Source: Lasiosphaeria ovina (lineage: Eukaryota; Ascomycota; Sordariomycetes; Sordariales; Lasiosphaeriaceae). Taken from it: 64,000 nucleotides of DNA. Made by a program: the position numbers and the translations under genes. The stretch lies in NCBI GenBank assembly GCA_033439765.1, contig JAULSN010000002.1, positions 7,006,001 to 7,070,000 of the forward strand. Reading direction: 5' to 3'. Positions 51,839 through 62,777 of the stretch are shown one piece after another (positions within the stretch are counted from its first letter, which is position 1; each line of letters begins with the position of its first letter). Below the pieces are notes generated by a model. The model had not been told where the DNA came from, ran no database searches, and worked only from the letters and a program-made list of their open reading frames with translations.

Positions 51839-54539
51839 TCAGACTGGGGTCAATACCTTCTCTGGTTCGGGGTCCGGTTCAGGCAGTGCCTTCTTGTCTT
51901 TCTTACTTGCCCCCGCCCAGCTAGAAACCCAACGATTCAAATCATCATCGGCCTTCTTGTCGACGGTCGCTTTCACTTCAGGCTCCAGCTCCGGCTCCGG
52001 CACTTGCTCTGGCTCAGCCACCTTGCCCTTCTTTTTCTTTCCCTTCTTGGCAGAGGGTCTTCCCCACGAACCCCACATATCCTCTAGGTTCTCCTCAGCA
52101 GCTGATTGTGGCTTGGGCTGCGGTTCAGGCTGAGGCTCGGGCTCGGGCTCTCGGACTGGCTCAGGCTCTGGGTCAGCCAATGCCTTCTTTCCCTTCTTTT
52201 TCTTGTCCTTCTTCGATGTCAGGATTCCCCAGATATCGTCCTCCTTTTCCTGAACTGGTGCGACATCTGGCTCAACTGACAACATTGGTACTGCGCCGGG
52301 TTCCTCTTCCAACGGCGAGGGGGCTTTCGAGTCCTCAGAGAGAGGTTGGGACTCCTTCTTGTCCTTGGATTTCTTGGTTGTGAAAGTGCCCCAGAGGTCA
52401 AAGACTGCCTCCTCCAGCGGTTCGAGGTTTTGCGCCTCATCTTGCAAGCTCAGAATCGACATTGGTACTTCGCCGGGTTCCTCTTCCAACGGCTCAGGGG
52501 CTTTCGAGTCCTCAGAGAGAGGTTGGGACTCCTTCTTGTCCTTGGATTTCTTGGTTGTGAAAGTGCCCCAGAGGTCAATGACTGCCTCCTCCAGCGGTTC
52601 GAGGTTTTGCGCCTCATCTTGCAAGCTCAGAATCGATTTCTTTTTTTTCTCCTTCTTCGACTTCTTTGTCGAAAAGGCCCAGAAGTCATCATCTTTTTCC
52701 AGGACTGGGGCAGGCTCTAGGGCAGGCTTTGACTCTTTGTCAGGTTCAAAGCCGAGTTGAACCTTGCTCATCTTGCCTCTCTTTGATGCTCCGAAGCCCC
52801 AGTCATCTTCGATCTTCTCTACCACCATCTCATGGGGAATTGGCGGCTTTTCAGGCTCCTTCTCAAGCTCCGGCGCAGGCTGGATCTGGGTTGATTTCCT
52901 CTTCTTGTCTTTTTTTGCCAGGATAGTGCCCCAGAAGTCGTCGTCGGAATCCTTGACTGGCTGAGTCTCCAGTTCAACCGGAGGGGCTGTCTCTTCCTCT
53001 ATCAACGCCTGACTGAAGACCCAGCCGCTTATCTTGGTCTTTTTGTCGCTCTTCAACCCAGCAAGGAAGTCAAAACCGCCATCTTCGTTCTCCTCAGGCA
53101 CTGGCTCGACTGCTAACTCAGTCGCAGGTGCTAGCTCGGGAGCGGGCTCAAGGTCAGCCCACGACATGCTGGCAGGCTTCTTCTTCTTCTTGTCCTTCTT
53201 CGACTTTTTGGTGAAGATTGCCAATGAATCGTCTTCCTTGAGATCTGCGCTGTCGGGCACAGGTTCCGGCAATGGCTCAGCCGCTGGCTCTTCGGCAGGT
53301 TCCGGCTCACACAACAGCGAAACAGCAGGCATGAGCACAGGCTCGGGGATTGGTGCCATCATTGGCTCGTGCACGAGTTCCGCGTCTGGCGCGACCACAG
53401 GGTCAGCAGGCTTTGGCTCCCAGACGTCAAAAAAGTCCTGGGTGCCTTGTGAATTGACGGGTGTGAGTTGAGGTTCATCGCATGGAGTCTCCGGGTCGAC
53501 TTGGTCTGAGACGGGTGCTGGTGCCAATTCCGGCTCGATGGTGAGCGCCGATATTGTCTGGTCAAAGCGTTCCCCGGCAAGTCCGGGCTGGAATTGATCA
53601 CTGGCATTTCCGCCAGCAGGAGACGCCAAGTCGGTCGACTTTTCCATCGGATGAAGAGCGTCGACAATGTACGGCCGGTTGTCAGCCTCAGCTGTCGGGG
53701 CCGGTGTGGGCTGGACCGTTTGATCGAACGACACCCTCTTCCGAACCGTCTGTGCTGGCGAACCCTGGATAGCTCCCTCGGTCCGCACAGGCTGGGTCTC
53801 GTCTACAGTAGCCGTTTGGGTAGCTGGCAGAGAGTCGACCATGTCGCAGTAGACCTCAAGGACGCCCTTGAGAAGGAGCTTGGCAACGGACGTGCTGTCG
53901 CCAAAGTCGATGGGAAACTTTGAGGCGAGCAGCGACCGGGGGTTCTGGAAGGCGGCCTTGATGCATGACTTGATGTAGTCGGGAAGCCACGATCCGTCGC
54001 CAACCGGGGCGGGGTACATTTCCCTGACGACGTCGATGATGGTAAAAAGGTCGAGTCCAGCACCTAGCAGGTCGATTCGCTCCTTTGCCAGGCCCTCGAG
54101 GCCGACAAGCTCATACTCGTGGGCGGCATTGTAGACCTCGAAAGCCGTCTTGTATTGGGAAATGCGGACGAAGGCGCTATCCCAGCTCTCGTTCCACTCC
54201 AGGGATTGGTACTTGTTGGTATAGAGGTACTGCACGAGGACATGGCCGGCGCCGGTCGAGATGTGCCCCAGGTCGATGTACCTGGCCGAAGGGTCGCAGA
54301 GCAGGGCGAGCTTGGAGCTGCGGAATACAAGTGCCCGGTGTGCGGTGAGGGGGGACGAGCGGAATTGCAAGGTGATAATAGGCGAGCAAAAGGGGCTTTG
54401 AAGGAAAGCAAATATTAGTTATTTCCCTGTGCCTTGGGATTTCTGGTGGAGCTAGGGGCGCTTACGAAGCGGTGGAGGTGTTGCTGTTGGGCTCTGGTGC
54501 GCCGGGCTGGAAGCCGGGGGAAGCAGTGCCCTGTGCCAT
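51839..54539 (-). CDS. BTB/POZ-like protein with ~10 acidic/Trp-Gly/poly-Lys repeats
   Basis: Two exons on the minus strand, 54466-54539 and 51839-54395, in phase over a 70-nt intron (TTC|GTAAGC ... TCAAAG), 876 residues. The N-terminus carries a fungal BTB/POZ fold: SPFCSPIITLQFRSSPLTAH...ALV..SSKLA, then IDLGHISTGAGHVLVQYLYT, AFEVYNAAHEYELVGLEGLA. After about residue 230 the protein is disordered and built from about ten imperfect repeats of the form DD-[FIL]-WG-x(3-6)-KK-[SD]-KK-x-KKK separated by Pro/Glu-rich linkers (EPEPEPQPEPQPKPQ). A 59-residue unit is duplicated almost exactly. BTB domains mediate dimerisation or Cul3 binding; the alternating acidic-aromatic and poly-Lys repeats suggest multivalent binding. 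Function unknown. Confidence 0.82.
52284..52637 (-). repeat. 177-bp in-frame tandem duplication (x2) inside the BTB gene
   Basis: Copies 52284-52460 and 52461-52637 are nearly identical (differences include CTGCG/CTTCG, GAGGGG/TCAGGGG and AAAG/AATG). Each encodes 59 residues with LWGTFTTKKSKDKKESQPLS. The near identity points to a recent duplication. Confidence 0.9.
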
Positions 54540-55387
54540 AGTGGTGTCACTGGTGTTTGCTGGTCTGTACTCGAGTTCTTGTGTATCTGTGGGGGTTGCA
54601 GTGGGATATCTGATACGCATCGCGTCTCGGATGTAGGACTAACGTTAAGGAAAAGGGATGGAAACAAAGCGAAAGCAGAATAAAATGTCCAGACTCTTGG
54701 GCGGTGGGATGCTGGGAAATCTGTCGAGTTGGGCTGGGAGCTAAATGACGAAGGTCGGGTATTCCGTTTGCTCTTGACGACGTGAATGTGCTGCACGTCT
54801 GCCTGATGTCGGCCTCCGCATTGTGTGACCAAACGGGAGCTCGTCGGGATCGTGTCCATTCAGCTGCGGCCAATATTTGCGCTTCCCTGCTGCGGCACCC
54901 GACTCGCTGCAGGCAGCTGTCCTAATCTAATCAACGCCCAGAAACACTGCCTCTTCGTCCGCAAGCCACCAACCCCGCATCTCGCAAGGCTCCAAAGTGA
55001 GGCGGTCAAACAGAAACACAACAGTGGCAAGCAGAGCCAACCATCTGTAAAATCTTCGGCTACAAGTCTAAATGGTCCTTTCAGTCCATATACCAGTCCA
55101 ACTCGTCTGCAGCTCTCAAATTCAGCTAGAGGGTCATCGGAAACCACTTCGACGTCATCCAGCCCCAGTCGATAGCAACAGCAACAGCATGTACCGAGTT
55201 ACTGTTAATTTAATGAGACCTACCTATCTCTTATTACTACGTGTGCCCTAATTAACAGGCCTACGTCTAGGTTATGTAGCTGCACCATAATGCACTTGAA
55301 TACCTGTACTCAGCGAGGACGCATGTAACCGCTCTCGATGCGGTTTAGTTAACTTAAATGCAGGTTATAACTAAGGTAGGTAATTAC
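54540..55387. other. Spacer upstream of the BTB gene
   Basis: Includes the BTB promoter/leader (CT-rich, minus strand) and an AT-rich 3' flank of the HET pseudogene with TACCTA tracts (55220-55230, 55374-55390). No gene supported. Confidence 0.45.
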
Positions 55388-57311
55388 CTAAACAATGTCA
55401 AACATCTGGCCACTCCGGCTTTCGATCAATTCCCCGTGCATGACGCCATGGACGTATGCATCGCCAACTAGTCGGTATTGGCCGACGCCTTCTGGGCGAA
55501 GAACCAAGCAGAAAGGAGCCCCAAAGAGGATGACAACGACATCTCCCTCTTGCGCCAAATACGGGCCAATCCCCACCCGCCCGTCCTTGGTCTCTATAAA
55601 GGTTCTATTCGAGAGGGCTGCCGACATACTCGCCCCGAATCGGTGAACAAATTCCCTGTGCCTCCTATTCTCGGTCTCTTGCGGCATAAACTCGGCTGGC
55701 ACGGATTCGTATCCAAATACTACACGGTGCTGCTGTGCAAAGTCGGCCGGGGCGGGAAAGACGGGGTTTAGCTCACACCAGTCGCCGTCCAAACACAGAG
55801 TCCGCCAAAACGTGTCCTTGCTACTCTTATTCGGGGCGGACTGGGCGGGAAGACGGTGATAGAAATCTCGCAGCGCCTCGAAAACTTCTTTCTGGCCCAT
55901 GGAAGTGTAGGCAGCCACAGCATTTTGGGCTGTCCAGTCGAACTGGCTTCTTGCCACTCGCAGAGGGCCAATGACCTTTCTTACCTCCCCGACGAGAATG
56001 CCGCGGCATGATAAATAATCGGGCGTGGTTGTTGTTCTGGCATCAAGCGATGGAACTACGACCCTTGTAAAGCCGGCCGCTTGGAAAAAACCATTGTCCA
56101 TAACTGGTGTTAGCCCACGGTTAATGCCAAACTCGGGGTCCTTATAAAGCAAGTCGGGTGCCCAGGATGGCAGTCCAGAAGGCGCCTCTCTATACCGATT
56201 TCCCAGCAGCACGCGGAGAGAGTTGCTTTTCCGGATGGAAGCCCATACAAATGACCTGACCAGCTGCTCGTAGCTGATTGTATAGTCTGCTCTGAGCATG
56301 TCCCCGTCCGCCGCCAGCCCAAGCAGCGAATACAGCTTATCCCGCGGGTCAGTTGCCTTGAACATCGGAGTGGCGCGCAATATGAATTCCAGGTCCCTGC
56401 GTGCTGACCCGGTGCAACCAGTTAGTACTTGGACCATGGTGAGGCCTGGCGGGTGCCCGGTTCCACGGAGCAGAGACCTGAAGGGTTCGTCCATCTCGTG
56501 TGTGTTGCCGCCAGTGTGGACCGTCTTTCCGGACGCCATCATGAATACCAGCAGTATGCAGACGTGGTTGTACTGGTGCCTCTCAGCCTGGCTGGTGCCC
56601 CAGAGGATCAGGCCGGAGGACAACGCTGTCGGGTCATCACTCAACAGGGGGCAGTTCGCCGCAAGCTCCTGGATAATCCACACCCTCGTCAAGTAGGGAC
56701 GCTCGAAAAGGCGCCAAAGGGCCGGCCAGTTCTGGGAACGCAACGGGAAGCCAAGCCATTCGATGGCGTCGGTGACCGTCTGGATTGACCCGTCATCCGG
56801 CAGCTCGTCGTTGTCGTCGTCGTCGTCGCCCCAAATGGCATCAGCATGCTCCCGCACCCAGTCTCCCAGCGTCCGTATAAGTTCCATAGCGGCATCACTC
56901 TCGTCGGCAGCCTCCCCCAGCCAGGATACGGTTCAAGCCGCCCGTGCATAGACCTCGTTCATCTTCTGCACCTGGGAGCCTTGCTCCACTGAGTCGTCCT
57001 GGTTGATGCAGATGGCATCGACCCACAGAAACCGGGGACGGTCTGCATAGCGCAGGCGTCGCAGACCAGACTCGAGATTCGGCGCCACTTTAAACTCGGT
57101 GTCATCGACGAGAATGACTGGGCACGAGTCGCTGATCTTGCCCCCCCCACACGTACGACAAGGCTTCGTATGAAACGTCGGCGTTGTTCAAGAGATCGAC
57201 TGGCTTGAGTTTGCACTCGATTGTCGGGTCCGGCGACGGCGACGGATGTAACGTTAAGATGCGAATCTGCTTCTTTTCCTCGGCGAGAGGACGGTAACAG
57301 AAAGGGGCCAT
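55388..57311 (-). pseudogene. HET-domain (heterokaryon incompatibility) gene, broken by a frameshift and a stop
   Basis: Minus strand, ATG 57311, about 640 codons in total. The HET domain is recognisable: YEALSYVWGG near residue 50, then, in a second frame, a hydrophobic strand, RYADRPRFLWVDAICINQDD and MNEVYARA, and later IWGDDDD, YLTRVWIIQELA and ATDPRDKLYSLLGLA. Two lesions separate the parts: a frame change at a run of eight C on the plus strand (57141-57148), and TGA at 56933-56935, after which the same frame continues (VSWLGEAADESDAA) to 55388. HET proteins trigger programmed cell death when incompatible fungal strains fuse. An inactive allele is plausible biologically, but the homopolymer may also be a sequencing error. 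The downstream part alone could be read from ATG 56887. Confidence 0.85.
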
Positions 57312-57759
57312 ATTATAAATACGTAATTATAGGTAGGTTGGGTTTTGCGTTGAAATTATTATACTCGCCCTAGGACTTCCCACGGGGAGCTATGATTGGG
57401 GGAAGAGAGCGCCGCGCTCTGGACGCGAAGTCTGGAAGAGATGGTGGGATGACTGCGATCAATCAGCACCTTGGGGGTGCCCGATACTTGTAGCCCACGC
57501 AATCGTTCCTGCACGTGCAGCCTACCTAGGTACCTAAGTAAAATACCTACATACCTGCCTGCATCCATGATTTCACGTGATTTTCTCAAGCATTCCACCA
57601 ACCTTTAAGAACAGGCTTTGGAGTTGACTGTACCACTACACCTATAAAGAAAGAAATAGACTGCAATCACAACTATCAACACTGCAATCATGTATGTATT
57701 TACATGTTCTCAGCCACCATCCTTCCTTATCATTCCGCGGAGTAATTCCAGGGCGGCTA
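57312..57759. other. Spacer with TACCTA tracts
   Basis: AT-rich; contains GGTAGGTTGG and CTACCTAGGTACCTAAG-type tracts (57333-57345, 57520-57560). No gene supported. Confidence 0.5.
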
Positions 57760-58553
57760 TTACGTGCAAATATCGCAAAAAACGTTGAACCCCTGCCGCA
57801 AACTCAGTCAATACACTCTCCCCTATTATCGTGGTAGGGTGGCTGTAGCCAAGAGTCATCACTTACCAAGTCCTTGCCCGGCGATCCCGTGCAGTTGCTG
57901 GCCAACGGGAAGTGGCGCTCGATGGCCCAGAGCCCGGTACTTGGCGAGTAGTCGAACAGAAGCTGCGCTCCGGGGACGCGCTCGCGGTACAGCTCGATGA
58001 TGTCTGATGTGTGTAGAGAGCTATCAGTCCAGTCCTTGCTCGAAGGATAGTTGCATCGCAGGCCCTTACCCTCGAGCCGCACAGTGAGCTCGGGCGTATG
58101 CCCGCCCCTGACGCCGAAGCCAACTCCCGTGCCAGTCCAGCTCACGCCCTGTGCCTGCTCGGCAAGGACGGACATGTTCTGCTCTGGGCCCATCAAAACA
58201 ACTGCCGTGATATTACCACCCGGATTGTTAGCTGGGACTAGCTGAAACAGAGGGGTGCAACTCGCCTCGAAGGTTGTAGCCAGCCTTGACAATGTTTGCA
58301 GCGTCTTCCCTGAGAGCGGCATCGACAACCGCGGGATCGAAGCCCTGGCTCGTGACCAGCGGGTGGTAGGGAGGCAGGCCGCTGTCGGTTATTAAGCTGT
58401 GTGAGTGTTTCTCGACGAATTTGAGGGTATGTAAATTAATTGATCTACGTACGTGAAGATGATGTCGACCTTTCCACACTGTGTCCAGGGAGAACTGGCC
58501 TTGGCAATGCTGCCAATGACTCCCAGGAACATGATGCTCTTGGCCAGAAACAT
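57760..58553 (-). CDS. Small conserved fungal hypothetical protein, five exons including a GC-AG intron
   Basis: Exons on the minus strand: 58453-58553, 58266-58396, 58070-58201, 57867-58003, 57760-57792; all junctions keep phase; 177 residues. The third junction uses a GC donor (GAG|GCGAGT, intron 58202-58265); the others are GT-AG. Sequence features: KSIMFLGVIGSIAKASSPW at the N-terminus, GFDPAVVDAALREDAANIVK, VVLMGPEQNMSVLAEQAQGV, a Gly-rich SWTGTGVGFGVRGG, then IIELYRERVPGAQLLFDYSP and a Cys-containing end (GFNVFCDICT). The alternation of strands and helices resembles a small alpha/beta fold and I have seen the pattern in ascomycete hypothetical proteins. Whether the hydrophobic start is a signal peptide is unclear. 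Confidence 0.7.
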
Positions 58554-59562
58554 TGTGATAAAATGATGTCGAGAGAATATCACCTATTTAGAGAGTGCAT
58601 GTAGTTGCAAAATGTTCAAGCAGACCTGCCATCATTGAGCGAATTCTTCTTTGCCTAAATAGAAGTCGAGGCGCACAGCCACTTCTCACCGAGCGGTCGG
58701 CTGACCCGGTAGAGGAAGCGTCCAAGGAACAGCGACGCGAAACTCTCGAGATGACCAACACGCGGGAGTCACCAACATTAAGCTTACAAATGGCAAGTCG
58801 GCGCATGTCTGCAATTTGGATAGTGTTTTCACAAGGGGTTGCGTCAATGGGCTCGTGCCCTGGCAGCTGGTCCTAAGTTGAAACCGGGCTCGGGCACCAA
58901 CAAGCAAATATATAGGAGACACCCCGGTCGTTCTCGCGCCTGTTGGCGGTAAATACCTGTTTCCGGTAACGGGTGGTGCTGAGGCTCGGCCCCGACGGTT
59001 CGGGATTGCCAGGCCCGGAGAGTTCGGCGAGTCGGGTATCTGGCGGGCGAGTGATGACCAACCACTGCAGCTTGCACGGTTGCACGAACCGGCCCGTCTC
59101 AATGTGTGTTACGAGGCAGTGATTCCTGCTGGATGCAATATTAATTAATCCACGCCTCTGTAGAGTGTTTGTGGCAGTGAGAAGATGACAGGAGCCCAGC
59201 CCTGCGTAGACAAAATGTCGCTGTGATGCGTGGGTGAAACCCTAAGTCTACACTTGGATCAACCAACGCCCATTTCCATCATCCCGCGGAATCAAGGCTT
59301 GCTGTCCGATTGCTGAGCCCCTAGCGCGGCAACATCCGACGCCAGCAGCGCCTCTTCGGCTACCAGAGTCATGTCAACATTATAGACTTTGCACTAGCTA
59401 CCCCGGCGCAATGAACTCAAAACACGCTCAAGGCGTCAGCGACGGCGGCAGTGGCAGCGGCAGCCAAGCTCCCAAGGTATCCGGAGCCAACGTGCGCAAG
59501 CTGGAGATCTCGGCCCCTAGTCTCTCTTGCCCCCCAACATAGTCGAAACCTCAAGACACAAG
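58554..59562. promoter_or_regulatory. Divergent spacer, small hypothetical / kinase
   Basis: No gene supported. An ATG at 59411 opens 22 codons that could splice (AAG|GTATCC at 59477, CCTAG at 59520) in phase into the kinase frame, extending the kinase N-terminus; the intron would be only 44 nt with no clear branch site. Confidence 0.45.
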
Positions 59563-62304
59563 ATGGATCTGGCAGATTTCCAGATAATGCGCCACTCGGC
59601 GACCAAACTGCGGGCCATCGACGATGCCAACGAGATGCAGGCAGCGGTGGCGCGCGAGTGCGGCGAGGCCGGGGTGGCGGCGCCGCCGTACCGGCTGACG
59701 GAGCTGATCGGCAAGGGCAGCTTCGGGCGCGTGTACAAGGCGCGCGGGCAGCACGGCAGCCGGGTGGTGGCGGTCAAGATCATGAGCATCGAGGAGGGCG
59801 ACTGGGCGGCGCCGGGCGAGTGCGACACGTTTGCCGAGGTGCTCAAGGAGGTCAATACGCTGCGCCTGCTCCACGATAGCGGCGCCCGCAACATCAACCC
59901 TATCGTCGACGCGCTGCTGATCGGCCAGTCCATATGGGTGGTGACCGAGTACTGCGCCGGGGGCAGCGTGGCCACGCTGATGCGGCCGACGGGACGGCTG
60001 CGCGAGGCGTGGATCGTGCCCATCCTGCGCGAGGTGGCCGAGGCCGTCTACTGGGTGCATAGCCAGGGCGTCATGCACCGCGACCTCAAGTGCGCCAACG
60101 TGCTCGTGGCCGAGGACGGCGGGGTGCAGCTGTGCGACTTTGGCGTGGCCGGCGTGGTCAAGTCACGGTTCGATAAGCGCAGCACCGTCACGGGCACGCT
60201 GCAGTGGATGGCGCCCGAGCTGTTCGACAGTAAAGTGTCGTACGGCAGCGAGGTCGACATCTGGGCCTTTGGATCCATGGCCTACGAGGCCGCCACCGGC
60301 CTGCCGCCCAACGCCGCCTCCACAGTCGACGTCAAGCTCGAGAAATTCGGCAACTACCTGAGGACCTGCTGTCCCCGCCTCGAGGGCGATCAGTACTCGG
60401 CCGAGCTCAAGGGCCTGATCGAGTTCTGCATGGTGCCGAGTCCCGTCAGCCGCCCGCACATCGAGCAGGTCCAGAAGCACCCCTACATTTTCGGCAGCGC
60501 CCAGCAGCACCCGACGCACGGCCTGAGGCAGCTCGTGCAGGAATACAGGGACTGGGAGCGCGAGGGTGGAGACCGGCGCTCGCTCTTCTCGGCCGGCGGC
60601 GCTCAGCGACCGCGCAGTACCCGCTCCTGTTCTATGGACGCGGCGTGGGACTACGGGTCCATGGACGAGGCCGACCAGCTGTCCTTCCCCGACACGGGCA
60701 CCGCAGCGAGCTCCGATTCGGAGCACCAATCGCTACCCAAGCAGCGACGCCGGCACCGTCGGCCGCAGAACACGAACGTGCAGGCGCGGGCGGTGACAGT
60801 GCCGCTGGAAAGGACGTTCGACCCGAATATCCTCAGCAACTACAAGGACAATGCAAGACAGTTCTACGGCAGTGGCGGCAGTCCAACCGCCACCGCGCCA
60901 CTTCTAAGCTTACAGATAGTCGACGGTTCGTCCGACGAGGGCAACATCCGGGAATCGCCCGTCCGCGCCAATTCCGCGCCCCTTCCCCTGCCCCTACCCA
61001 TGCCCCTGCCCATGCCCCAGAGCATCCAGTCGGACCTTACCGATGCCGAGACGATCAAGCCGCCCTGCCAGACATCGGTATCGGCCACAGACATGACTAC
61101 AGACGTGGTACGCTTCGACACGACGCGCACGCAGGACTGGACCTTTCCGGCGCCGAGCCCCAGAGTCCAGGAAACGGTCATCTCAGCTGCGCCACCGTCG
61201 CCACACGACAACGCCCTGGCCATCAACATGGACCCGGCCCACCCGTGGCTGGAAGCCCCAGACCACGAGCAGCGCGAACTGCTACCGGGCTGCCGCGCCG
61301 TGTCCAGCCGCATGTCGGTGCTGAGCCTGATTGACCTCGACGCCGGGCTGCCCCTGAGCGCCACCACGGTCCCGACCGCCAGCGAGGCTAACCACCTCCC
61401 GCTGATATCGCCCATGTCGCTGAATGCGGCAGTAATCGACATGGAACCGCTGGCCGCCGCCGCCGCCGCCACCACAGGAGCCACCGCCGTCATGGACTTT
61501 GCGTCGGTGGCCTCGGTGGCCGGTGGCGGCAACCGGTCGGTGGCCGGCACGCAACACAACCGACAGCCGTCCCTGTACATCCCAGTGCGCACCGCCAGGA
61601 ACAGCAGTAGGAACCACCACACCCGCGAGCCGTCGCTGTACATTCCGATCGAAATCAACTCACTATCATCAATGCCCGACACGCCCACGTCGCCCGTCGG
61701 TCCGATGAGGCTGCTGCTGGGGTCGCGGCCAGAGTCGGGCGGCTACCACTACGACGCCGCTGGCACATCGTCCTCGCTACCGTCGCCGTCGCCGTCGCCG
61801 CCAGGGTCAGGGCCAGGACCAGCGCCGCCGCGCATCATCTGCCCGCCGACGCCGTCGCCGCACCTCCAGCGCACTCCCGGCTTCGTGCGCGCATGCGCAT
61901 CCGCCCACCCAGCGGCAGAGAACATGCTGCGCGCCGCCGGCAGACCATTGCCACGCCACACCACGCCCACACCAAGACCCAGGCTCAGACCGGGCAGCAC
62001 CGCCAGCAGCCGCATCCCACGCATCGAAGTCGGTCCCACGACCACCGGCTCGCATAACAGGCACAGCACCGACAGCAACACCGACAGCGCCTCGCCGAGT
62101 AATAACAACAGCAACAGAATACAAATGCCTGCACTACCGCCGCCGCCCGCCGCGGACGTGCTCCTCGCGTCGGCGGCGCGCGACGTCGTCAGGCACGAGA
62201 TCACGCGCCTCCTCTGCGCATTGCGCGAGCACCTCTCGTGCGCCGGCGACGCGGTCGCTGGCCTGCCGGTTAGGCGGGCTACCGCTAAAAGTACCGATGG
62301 CTGA
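59563..62304 (+). CDS. STE20-type (germinal-centre-like) Ser/Thr protein kinase
   Basis: Single exon from ATG 59563, 913 residues (an upstream exon at 59411 is possible). The kinase domain covers about residues 48-310: P-loop LIGKGSFGRVYKA, lysine in VAVKIMS, catalytic loop HRDLKCANVLV, DFGVAG, activation-segment end GTLQWMAPEL and DIWAFGSMAYEAATGLPP. The GTLxWMAPE and HRDLKxAN features place it with Ste20/GCK kinases, which regulate polarity, septation and MAPK or NDR pathways. The ~600-residue C-terminus is Ser/Pro-rich and disordered, with a twice-occurring RQPSLYIPV / REPSLYIPI motif near residues 678 and 700 and a short helical end (RDVVRHEITRLLCALREHL) that may dimerise. No CRIB/PBD domain, so it is not a PAK. 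Confidence 0.92.
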   Translation: MDLADFQIMRHSATKLRAIDDANEMQAAVARECGEAGVAAPPYRLTELIGKGSFGRVYKARGQHGSRVVAVKIMSIEEGDWAAPGECDTFAEVLKEVNTLRLLHDSGARNINPIVDALLIGQSIWVVTEYCAGGSVATLMRPTGRLREAWIVPILREVAEAVYWVHSQGVMHRDLKCANVLVAEDGGVQLCDFGVAGVVKSRFDKRSTVTGTLQWMAPELFDSKVSYGSEVDIWAFGSMAYEAATGLPPNAASTVDVKLEKFGNYLRTCCPRLEGDQYSAELKGLIEFCMVPSPVSRPHIEQVQKHPYIFGSAQQHPTHGLRQLVQEYRDWEREGGDRRSLFSAGGAQRPRSTRSCSMDAAWDYGSMDEADQLSFPDTGTAASSDSEHQSLPKQRRRHRRPQNTNVQARAVTVPLERTFDPNILSNYKDNARQFYGSGGSPTATAPLLSLQIVDGSSDEGNIRESPVRANSAPLPLPLPMPLPMPQSIQSDLTDAETIKPPCQTSVSATDMTTDVVRFDTTRTQDWTFPAPSPRVQETVISAAPPSPHDNALAINMDPAHPWLEAPDHEQRELLPGCRAVSSRMSVLSLIDLDAGLPLSATTVPTASEANHLPLISPMSLNAAVIDMEPLAAAAAATTGATAVMDFASVASVAGGGNRSVAGTQHNRQPSLYIPVRTARNSSRNHHTREPSLYIPIEINSLSSMPDTPTSPVGPMRLLLGSRPESGGYHYDAAGTSSSLPSPSPSPPGSGPGPAPPRIICPPTPSPHLQRTPGFVRACASAHPAAENMLRAAGRPLPRHTTPTPRPRLRPGSTASSRIPRIEVGPTTTGSHNRHSTDSNTDSASPSNNNSNRIQMPALPPPPAADVLLASAARDVVRHEITRLLCALREHLSCAGDAVAGLPVRRATAKSTDG

Positions 62305-62777
62305 TTAGGTTTCTTGCCGCGGGATTGGGTACTATTTATATGTACTTGCTGCTGGCAGCCAGACGATTCGATTGGATTCGTTGTTAATAATTAATTAATT
62401 GGTTAATTGTTTCCTGGCTTGCTGGCTGGCTGGGTCTGCTCGCTAGAACGGTGAGTCGATCGGCCAGTCAGTCAGTCAGCTCGTTAGTTAACTGGTGGCT
62501 TGAGTTCGAGCGATGGCATTCGCATCGGATCATTGTGGGCAGGTACAGCACAACAGACAGGTGCTGTAGGCCACGGGATATCCGATGGGGATGTTGTATT
62601 TGTCACAGATATGGGTACTACCGGGATGGAGGGTAAACATAATTTCAGCTACTTGAGTTATAGAAATAGGCTTGAGCTTGGGAGGAATTTGACACAATGA
62701 CGAGAGAGTTGGGATTTAAATACCGTAAATAGCGATTTCCCTGTGTGCCTTAAATAGTCACCGAGCAAATCCTTTCT
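62305..62777. other. Convergent 3' spacer
   Basis: Contains simple-sequence patches (TTAATTAATTGG near 62391, GGCTTGCTGGCTGGCTGGG near 62418, CAGTCAGTCAGTCAG near 62463). No gene supported. Confidence 0.5.

Noticed and set aside
52346..53471. Several plus-strand frames over the BTB repeat region
   Set aside because: They mirror the Lys/Glu-rich repeats of the minus-strand gene and have no independent support.
54825..55175. 116-codon plus-strand frame upstream of the BTB gene
   Set aside because: No ATG at its start, no motif, and Ser/Thr/Gln-rich spacer composition.
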